NCBI RefSeq assembly: GCF_042477335.2
Contig: NC_091247.1
Coordinates: forward strand, 7,400,501-7,464,500
Origin: Ovis canadensis
Taxonomy: Eukaryota > Chordata > Mammalia > Artiodactyla > Bovidae
Reading direction: 5' to 3'
DNA: 64,000 nt
Part shown: piece after piece, positions 55,910-64,000 of the stretch
Numbering within the stretch: position 1 is the first letter of the stretch
Layout of the letters: the number at the start of each line of letters is the position of its first letter
Program-made: the position numbers and the translations under genes
The notes under the pieces: model-generated
What the model saw: the letters and a program-made list of their open reading frames with translations, nothing else
What the model was told of the DNA's origin: nothing
Database searches by the model: none

Positions 55910-56342
55910 TTGTGTATAAACAGTATTTTAATATTTGTATAAATAGACCACAGTATTACCAAAAACTGCAAGAACAGAGTGTGGAAAAACAGACTCTCAA
56001 ACCCGTGCACACAGCCTCCTGGTTGCACGTGGCATTGGCTCCCCGCCTCTCCCCTGGCCAGGGTCAAGTGCTGTGGGGAATGCTTGAGGAGAGGAATATG
56101 CCTCTTTAGGGGCACTCTGAATGTGAGACTGAGCGCAGCAGACTCACGGCTCCCCACCCCTGCTGTTGACCTCTTGATCTGTTACAAAAATAACGCTGGG
56201 GTGGTGGCTGGAGTTGCGGCGATTCTGTGGAGGGTGACGAGCTGCTCTCGGGCCCAGACAGGCCATCTGCCAGCAGTACCCCTCACTCCCCAGGCCTGCC
56301 ATGCAGGCTGGTGCAGAGTGTAGGCAGCAGCAGGCAGGTGCC
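55910..56342 (-). other. NUP188: NUP188 3' untranslated region
   Basis: From the stop at 56343-56345 to an ATTAAA-type poly(A) signal on the minus strand (TTTAAT at 55927-55932). The exact cleavage site is estimated. Confidence 0.65.
55927..55932 (-). terminator. NUP188: Variant poly(A) signal ATTAAA for NUP188
   Basis: The commonest non-canonical hexamer, in an AT-rich island between GC-rich flanks. No AATAAA was noticed on the minus strand between here and the stop codon. Confidence 0.6.
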
Positions 56343-59300
56343 CTATCTTTGCACGTGTCGGACAAAGGCCTGCACCAGCTGGATCAGAGGCTCCTGACTC
56401 TCGGGGCTGACCTTGGACAGAGAGGTGGACTTGCCCTGAGGCGAGGGAAGAACGCCAGCAGCAGGGGAGCTGGGGGCTCCCCGGCGGAAGTAGCGGGAGA
56501 GGCTGGAGAGGAGAGTGCTCTGCAAGAGAAGAAGCACCTGATGAGGCCCTGTGGCCGCCCTGGCAGTGGGGGAGCGGGGACCTCTGGGTCGCCCCAGCAG
56601 GCAGGGCCCTCCACCCCTCCTACCAACTCCGAGCTGAGCTCCTGCTTCATCCGCTGCTTGTCCCGGGGGTGTACAGCCGGGTCCCGAAGGTAACGCATCG
56701 CCTGGGAGATGAGCAGGTAGAAGCAGTTCTCCATGGTGAACATCAGGAGCGACCTGGAGGGGAGGCGGATGTGGGCGCTGCTGCAGAGGCCATGTGGGCT
56801 GGGCGCACCAAGTGTCGGACCCAGGAGAGCCAGCCCAAGACCACCCCAGCCCCCAACCAAGGTCCAGAAGGAGGGCTTTCTCACTTCAGAGTTCTGGTCC
56901 CTTCCACTTGTGTGCTGAGCCCCACAGCCTGGGTGAGAGGCTCCTTTTTCTTGTCCAGCTGGAAGAGAAACGGGGGTTAAAAAAGGTGGTAGTAACAACT
57001 CCAAACATCTTCTCATTTCACAGGACCTACACTAGGCGATTTTATCAGCTACTCGTTAACTCTCACTAGTTCCTACAGGTCAGCTCAGGCTGGGTACACA
57101 GACCCAAGGTGGTGGTTAAGCAGTGGAAAGCTGGGAGGAAGGCCTGGGGTGAGGGGTCAGACAATACCCAACTTACCTCTCCAAGCATGTTCAGAGCCAC
57201 ATTCACGGTGGCCAGAAGGGTCCCGAAGGAGGGGGCCCCTTCGGAGTCAAAAGTAGGAGTGGTGAAGCTCAGGGCAAACAGGAAGCTGTACTCAGCAAGG
57301 TCCAGGGACTGAAAAGCAAGATGAGACTGATGGAGGGCAAGAACCCCAGGCACCTCTGGGCCCAGAGAAGGGCCCCGGTGGCTCTGTGGAGGCTAGGGGC
57401 ACGGGGTGGGGTACCTGATCCAGCAGAACCTGGCACACGTCAGGGGTGAAACGGCGCAGGGCGGCCAGGGTCCTGCTGAGGATCCTCAGGAGGCCGTACT
57501 GGACGGTGCGCAAGGCCCGCTGCTCTGAGGCCTCCGTGTCGGGAGTGGGCTGCTTGGAGGAGGAGCAGGAGGGGGCAGCCGGAGCAGCTGCGGGTGGCCG
57601 CTGAGCTCGGGGGGTGACGGCTGAGGGGATGCCCTCCCCATTTTTGTTCTGGCAGGGGGAGGAGAGATAACAGAGCGCTGGAGCATGGCGGAGCTGGGGC
57701 GAGGCCGCCGGGCAGGCCGCACGCAGGGGCTGGCTCACCTGCAGGTAGTGCTGCAGCACCTTGCGGCTGTGCAGGAGGGAGGTGCAGGCCTGGCACAGGT
57801 AGCCGAGGTTCACCTGCGGCGACAGGAGGGTGAGGGGAGCCACGGGGCGGCCCCAGGCAGCTGACCAGACCCACCCCGTGGGGTGCTACCAGAAACCACG
57901 TGCTTCTCCCGCGTGCCCCCACCTCCTGCGACCTCCAGCCCCAAACCTCACAGCCACCAAGCACACTCAACCAGACTCCTGGGTCAACAGATGCCTGGAC
58001 GGTTTCCGAGACCCAGCTAGATACCAGGCACGGTATAAAGTCCTAAGTAAATAAGTTAGACGGGGACAGTTTTCCTGTCTTCTAGAGAAAGAAAACAGTG
58101 AGATGAAGGCGAGAAGTGAAGTGACCTGGCCAAGGTCACACAGGCACAGGCCTGACTTGAGCCTGTGCTCCTCCCCGCCTGCTCCTCCAGCTGGCCCTGT
58201 TTCAGTCCTGCACTAAGGGATGTGAGCCAGGATCTATGCCAGAGCCCAGGTTCTCACCCTGTGAGGCTGGCCTATGCTATGGAGGGAAAACTTCGCTGCG
58301 GAGGAAATAAGGTAAACCCAAACCTGTGCTACCAAAGAAAACAGCCACGTTCCAGGAACAGGCCTGCCCTTCACACCCTGACCCGTTCTCCCTGAAGCAC
58401 CCTCCAAAAAGCTGGTCTCAGGCCGCACCTGGACATCCCGCATGAGCTGAGGCAGGTGGAAGTGCCACTCCTTCCTGAAGCTGGAGAGCTGCAGGAGGAA
58501 GCCCACGGTGTGGTCGGCCTCCTCCAGGCACGCCAGACTCTGCACCGTCCTCACTGCGTTGAGGCACTGGGGGGGCGGGGGGAACACAGGAAAGGGTGGG
58601 GTGACTCAGCCCTGCTGCGTCTGCTCCCGCCCTCCTGCAGGAAGGGGAGTCCTGGGCCCTCAAACGCTGAGGCAACAGCGTGACAGGAGGCTAGATGAAG
58701 ATGCTGCTGTCTGAGCTGATCCTAGACCATCCCCCTTCCCCCACGGGGCCTGTCAGCCAGCAGTCCTCACGGCACCTCAGAAGTAGGGGCACCCACACTC
58801 AGTTCTGAGGAGCCCAGATGCCCTTGAACCCCAAGTCCTGACCCCAAAGATGCCAGCAGCCCCTCACCTGTAAGGTCCGCTCCTGGTGAACCCCAACGAA
58901 GTCCAGGGCCTCGGTCAGGAAGTTGTAGCGCAGGGTTTTGAGGAGCCGCTCCATCAAGGACATGGAGAGACGGTAGACGCCGGGCCAAGAGGGGGCGTCC
59001 AGGGACTTCCGAGAGGTGCCGGGCGTCTGAGACACAAGCAGCAGACAGGATCATGACCCGGGCCCAGGAACCAGCTGACAGGGACCTTGGGGCCTCCCTG
59101 CAACCCGGCAGCTAAGAAGCCTGGCTCCTTTGAGGAGAAAAGCTCCTGGAAGGGGCGCCAGCAGGGCCAGAGCGGGTCTGAGGTCAGGCGTTACGCAGAA
59201 AGAGCACCAGACGGAGATACGAGAAGCCGAGGCTCCGGGTTCAGGCTGGGCACTAACTAACTGCATGAGCTTCTCTCACTAGCAGTCAGTGCAGGGGTGG

Positions 59301-62300
59301 GGAAGCTTCTGTATTCTCAGTGCCTTAACCAGGCCCCTCAAGAAAGCAACTTCCAGGCCCAGTGACAGCACCAAGGGGCCTGGGGAGGCAGGGCAGGTCC
59401 CTGGCACTCACCTGCACTGTCCCGTTGGTACTGAGCTGGTACACACTCAGCAGAGGCAAACAAATGCTCTGGGTGATGCCAGCTCCGGCCACAGCCGTGG
59501 CCCCCTGCAAGGGAAAGATGTAGGATGAAAAAAAAAAAAAAGAAAGATGTAGGATGAGACGGACGCTGTCACTGCAGCGGCCCGCCCCGGGACAGGGTGG
59601 GGGCTCTCAGGCTGGGAGAGGTCCGGGCGGCATAAGCACCCACCGGCACAAGACCAGCCACTCCTCTGCCTGCGCCTACCTGCTGGGTGCGGGCCAGCGT
59701 GAGGAGCAGGTGCAGCGCCGCCTCGGTGAAGTGCAGGTTCTGTTTCACGCGAAGGCTCACCTCCAAGGTGGTGAAGAGGGTCGGCAGGATGGGGAGCCGG
59801 CGGGTCACCTGCAGCCACGAGTCCCCGTCCTCATCCACCTCACACAGCTCCTTGGCCAGGTGCAGGCCCAGGACACAGACCTGCTGGGCCCGGGGGGCAG
59901 AGATGGTGAGAGGGAAGGAGGTGGTGCCAGGGGAGGCGGAGAGGCACAGGTCGCCTACGCCATGTGGGGCCAAAGTGAGCTCCCCTCTAACCGCACGATT
60001 GCTCTCACCTCCCAAATGGTCCCTCCTTCTCTCCAGATCCTCTCTACTCTGTTCTTCAGCCCAGTGGCTTTTCACACTTAATGGCCATGAGCCACCCAGA
60101 GTAATCCGTACTGCGCTGCAGTATACGCATATTTACGAGTTTTCATTAAAGAGTACCTACCTTTATCCCCTGCAAAGTAAGCTATTTTCTTCTACATTTT
60201 ATTCTAGTTTATTTAGAAAATGCTGGTTATAACCAAATGAGCCAAGATTCATGAATCGGTCCTGACCCACAGCTTGAAAAACACTCTTCTACACGATTAA
60301 TACATCTAGCAGGCTTTCTAACATACAAATCTCATCATTTTTCTCCCTTACTTAAAATCCTTCCGTGGTTTTCTGTTTCACTTAGCACCCAGAATAAAGA
60401 CCCTGACAAGGCTGCCAGTCATCCAGCCTCTGGCTCTCCAGGCCTCACTTGACCCTGGCTCACACCACGTGACTCTAACCCACAGCTCAGCACACGTGGT
60501 TCTTGCCACCCAATGCCCCTGCCCCTGTGGCCTGCCGGCTCTACCAGTGCCCAGCCACTGCTCAAAGGGGGCTTTCTCTCTGAATCCCTGGATGAGGTGA
60601 GAACCCCACGGACACCCACTCCCTGTGTTTCACCCCTGCAACACTTGCCACAATGGAATTTGACACATCTCTGCAGGATCCGGGTTCTTAACTTCCCCTG
60701 TCAGGCTGTGACTGTCTTGTTCACTCACCACCCCTGGGCCTGGCCCACAGGAGGCAGCAGTTCACAACTGGGGATGCAAGTGGGAGGACACCCCGATTCC
60801 CAGGCGCCCCCTCACCCCATCCCTCTGGTCCTTGTGCCGGAGCCGGGAGCAGTCATCAGTCTCCATGCTGTCCTTGTCCTCAGTGGCACTGCCCGCCGCC
60901 AGGCTGTGGCGGGTCTGGTCGAAAAGTGCGATCACCTCTTCCTGAAGGGTCTCACAGACGTTCAGCACCAGCTGGGAGTACTGGGGGATGTCATTCACTG
61001 CAAAGGACACGGGAGGGGACTCATCAGGCTACCCAACACGTCTATTCCAGGCAGGTGGCTGCAAGCGCAGGGTGCTAAGAGGAAGTGCGTCAGCCAGTGG
61101 GAGGGGAGGAGACAAAGAACTTTCCTGAAGACGAGAGCCCAGGACTGAAAACTCAAGCTTCAGAGGAAAACCCTAGCTCTGACGTGGAGGAAGTCTTGCC
61201 CCTCACTCCCTCCCACCCCTCACCTCTCATCTCCTTCATCTGCAGCACCGTGATGAACGCCGAGAACACCTTGGCCTTGGTCTTCTCCATTAGCTGCTGG
61301 TCTGCCTGCAGCACTCCCTCCAGGATCTCCGTCAGGGGCCCGAGGATTTCATCCACAGACCCTAACTCTCTAGATACAGCGCAGAGTGGAGAGGGGGTGG
61401 AACACACCTCACAGAAAGGCCACACACGGCCCGCTCCCCTCAGGATGCCCGTGGAGCAGCACGCCTCTCATCAGAGGTTTGCTTGCATCCCGAAACCCAA
61501 GGTGGGGCCGGTGAGGAGGGTGGGAGAGGCTGCCCCTCCTGGCCTGGCTCACCTTTTCCACTGCCGGAGGAGAATAAGCAGCAGGGTGCACGTCATGGAG
61601 CCGAGGCGGAGGCAGTTCACAGAGGCGGGGACGAGGAGCTGAGGGGAGATGGCACAGTCAGCGTCCTGGGGGCTGACGCCCCGGGAGGCTGGGAGCACCG
61701 CACACAGGCCTCTGCGGCCCCGACCCTCTCTCCCACAGCAGCACACTCACGGAAGTGAGCGCGGGGAAGAGGCCAGGGGCTGGCCCAGCAGTAGCGGACC
61801 TCTTCCTGGTACCACAGCCTCGGGCCGCCTGAGTGATCTGACCACTCGTGCAGCTACAGGCTTAGGAGCTGCTATTTGACTGCGGAGGCCATCTCCCTGG
61901 AACAGGAACTCTCTTAGACACACTTACTAATGCCTTGGTCCCCTCGAGCACGTCAAGAAAGAGCTGGCGACGCACTGAAGAGTCCGTCAGGTGCGTTATC
62001 TCCGCCTGCAAAGGGACAGGAAGGAACGGTCAGTGAGGAAAACTTCCCAGACTTCAGAAGCCAAGAAAGACGGGGTCCTCTGTCAGGCAACTGGTCACTC
62101 TCTCCTTGGTTAAAATGGGACTCAAGGGCCCTGATATTTCCAGGTCCTCTTTAGCCATAGTCAGAACCAGAAAGCTAGGTTCATTCATGTCCTCCCCAAC
62201 AACATCCTTCCTCTGCTCACACCTTTTGAGACTTCCCAGTGCAACCATTCTGGAAACACCAACTCCTCCATGAGGCCTGGGCACCCCTGAGGATCTGGTC

Positions 62301-63859
62301 CACCTGATTTTGGTATCATTCCCACTGTGCTCACTCAATTCCAACCCTACTGGCCCCCTTTCTCCTCTGTGAAAAGGCTGAGCTCTTCCCATTTCTGGGC
62401 CTCTGCGCCTGTTGACTCTGACTGCCCAGAGCATCATATAGAAGTCTCCTCGCACACTCGGGCCTCAGTGTGAACAGTACCTCCTTAGAGGGCCTCCTGA
62501 CTACTCCTACCCTCCTTTAGCATTCCCTACCATAGTATCCGAGTTATTTCCTTCACCGTGAACTATCACAATCCCGAACTATATTCCTTTGTAAATTTGT
62601 TTACAATGTACCTCTCTCATGGGCCACCCCATGTAAGATCAAAGACCATATCTACCTTATTCACTGCTGTATCCCAGTGCCTGGCATACAGTAAGCATTC
62701 CATTAATACCCATTAAATGGATGAAAAAATGATCAATATCCTAGACAAAACCAAAATAGGTTTCCTAGGGGAAAAGATGTTGGTGGGATTTTCAGAGCTG
62801 CAATTCAAGAACTGCTGCCCTGTTCGGACCTAAAAAGTGACACATAAAACTCCCTAGAGACGACTGACCCTTTTGGTGTGTCTATAGTATCAGGGGTCCA
62901 AAACCACCGTGTCACAGCCCACCTCCAAGGCTGTGGACAGTCAGGCACTAGAGAACAAGTTATAGAAGATTTAAGAGTGTGCCTGGAACAAAAGGTATTT
63001 GTTAAGCTGAAGTTATAAAGTCAAGATACTAATTTGGATTCCCTACAGCAAAACAGGTCAATATCAAGTCCTTACTATACAGCAAGATGTTATCAAAGCA
63101 CACACAAAAGAAAAGCCAAGGAAAAATGCAAATTCTTCTGAAACGTCAACTCGCTAAAAACCAAAGCTCTGTAGACACACCGCAGAGACAATGGCCTCTG
63201 ATCTTTTTCTAAGAACACCAGGGAACGCAGTTTCTAGAGCCAACGAAAACCACTGTTCTCTAGAGGGTACTGCTGCAGCCATTATAACCACCTGCTGACC
63301 AGTCAACAAATATGTATACCCAGCGTCCCCAGGGTACACAGTGGAGAGGCAATTATCCATATGCATAAGAAGTGGATGACGGAAGGGGTTCCCAAGACCT
63401 AGCTAGGTCCACAAAGGTAGCTATGGAAGGCTTTTATGAACATCTGAAGGCATTTAAATAATGCCTTCTCTGCACTTTCCTTAAGGGCCCCTTGCTGGCC
63501 AAAAAGCCTTCAAGCACCCCACATTTGGCACAGAACCTGTTACATTTTAGCACTCAGAGAAAAACCCTGATCATTCTTTAGCCCAAGGGGCTATATTTGC
63601 TAAGCATCCCAGCATACTGTTGCTAGGATACCAAAGCCAAAACTTGCCCCAGGAGGTTCTTACGTGACTGGTGGCAATGATGAGAAACATCCTCCAGGCG
63701 GAGACCAGCATCTGATACTCTACCAGGGAGGTGCAGCTGCTGCCCTCTGTGTCGGCCATGTGAACCGCCAAGGACTTGACATACCCCGACCAGTAGGCAA
63801 AGCGCTTCTCGCTGGAAAATTTCTTGAGTGTATCTTTTAATGACTGGTCTAATGAGCCC
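56343..63859 (-). CDS. NUP188: NUP188, nucleoporin 188 (C-terminal 15 coding exons; 5' part beyond the window)
   Basis: Large scaffold protein of the nuclear-pore inner ring, built of helical repeats, partner of the NUP93 complex (family knowledge). Exons in transcript order: 63859-63664, 62005-61928, 61638-61553, 61369-61224, 60997-60816, 59880-59680, 59504-59412, 59026-58868, 58566-58429, 57813-57739, 57648-57415, 57308-57177, 56958-56885, 56753-56624, 56519-56343. They sum to 2,101 nt, giving 699 residues after one split codon, about residues 1051 to the end of a protein near 1,749 aa in human. Recognisable blocks: AYWSGYVKSLAVHMADTEGS, GPLTEILEGVLQADQQLMEK, ASRKSLDAP-like SRKSLDAPSWPGVYRLSM, and the C-terminus ESQEPLIQLVQAFVRHVQR. 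No frame break. The gene converges on SH3GLB2. Confidence 0.95.
60340..60720 (+). repeat. L2-type LINE remnant in a NUP188 intron
   Basis: TTCACTTAGCACCCAGAATA, CACCACGTGACTCTAACCC, GGTTCTTGCCACCCAATGCC and CTCACCACCCCTGGGCCTGG follow the L2 3' portion order. No coding frame. Confidence 0.6.
62170..62725 (+). repeat. L2-type LINE remnant in a NUP188 intron
   Basis: AGGATCTGGTCCACCTGATT, CACTGTGCTCACTCAATTCC, and the end CCAGTGCCTGGCATACAGTA with CATTAAATGGATGAA are typical of L2 3' ends. Confidence 0.7.
62726..63663. other. NUP188 intron sequence, nothing recognised
   Basis: AT-richer intronic sequence between the L2 remnant and the exon at 63664-63859. No exon or clear repeat seen. Confidence 0.5.
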
Positions 63860-64000
63860 CTAGGGTTTTGGGAGAAAAATAAAACCTACGGTTAGCAGAA
63901 AAGCAGACGGGAGTGTGATGGGCACTGACCCTTGTTGAGGCAGAGAAAGCAACCTCACATGGGCTTAAAGGCAGACGGCTCCAGATCAGCTCCAGTGTGT
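63860..64000 (-). other. NUP188: Partial NUP188 intron at the right edge
   Basis: A polypyrimidine acceptor (CTCCCAAAACCCTAG on the minus strand) borders the exon starting at 63859. The next upstream exon is outside the window. Confidence 0.7.

Noticed and set aside
1-64000. CRISPR arrays, prokaryotic operons, riboswitches, phage genes.
   Set aside because: The window is clearly mammalian nuclear DNA; repeats are interspersed elements and microsatellites, with no regular spacer array.
1-64000. Endogenous retrovirus or LTR elements.
   Set aside because: No LTR pair and no gag, pol or env-like frame was recognised; the reverse-transcriptase matches are BovB and L1. Very old LTR remnants cannot be excluded by eye.

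Overview
This is nuclear DNA from a ruminant, most likely a bovid. The intergenic and intronic sequence is full of ruminant-specific repeats: BovB (RTE-type) LINE pieces, Bov-tA and Bov-A2 SINEs, and tRNA-Glu-headed cetartiodactyl SINEs. These lie over older mammalian layers (L1, L2, MIR, Tigger, hAT). Genes are split by GT-AG introns and carry CpG-rich promoters and poly(A) signals. Nothing bacterial, plasmid-like or CRISPR-like was seen. The gene order matches the block equivalent to human 9q34.11, read in the opposite direction.

Layout. 1-11,130 is gene-free and repeat-dense: a long minus-strand BovB with its GC-rich 5' leader, an old L1, SINEs, a second BovB fragment inserted in an L1, and a Tigger DNA transposon carrying two SINEs. 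11,135-about 33,720 (minus) is MIGA2 (mitoguardin 2), complete: a non-coding first exon and 15 coding exons that sum to 1,782 nt, or 593 codons plus stop, with every junction in frame. 33,720-38,200 is the gap between two divergent CpG-rich promoters, filled with BovB and Bov-A fragments. About 38,200-55,130 (plus) is SH3GLB2 (endophilin B2), complete: 12 coding exons give 400 residues, and there is one further 12-nt microexon candidate. 55,130-55,910 separates two converging 3' ends. 55,910-63,859 (minus) is the last 15 coding exons of NUP188, about 699 codons; the gene continues past the right edge.

How the genes relate. MIGA2 is an outer-mitochondrial-membrane lipid-transfer and contact-site protein with a FFAT-like motif. 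SH3GLB2 is an N-BAR/SH3 membrane-bending protein. NUP188 is an inner-ring nucleoporin. They are neighbours by conserved synteny, and no shared pathway is shown by the sequence. The points most worth a second look are: a perfect ten-base GTCACGTGAC (CLEAR/E-box) palindrome among CCAAT boxes just upstream of MIGA2; a 34-codon upstream ORF that crosses the first MIGA2 intron; a set of tiny in-frame SH3GLB2 exons (12, 24 and 15 nt); and a BovB-in-BovB insertion proved by a 14-bp target-site duplication. I did not find a wholly new biological system.
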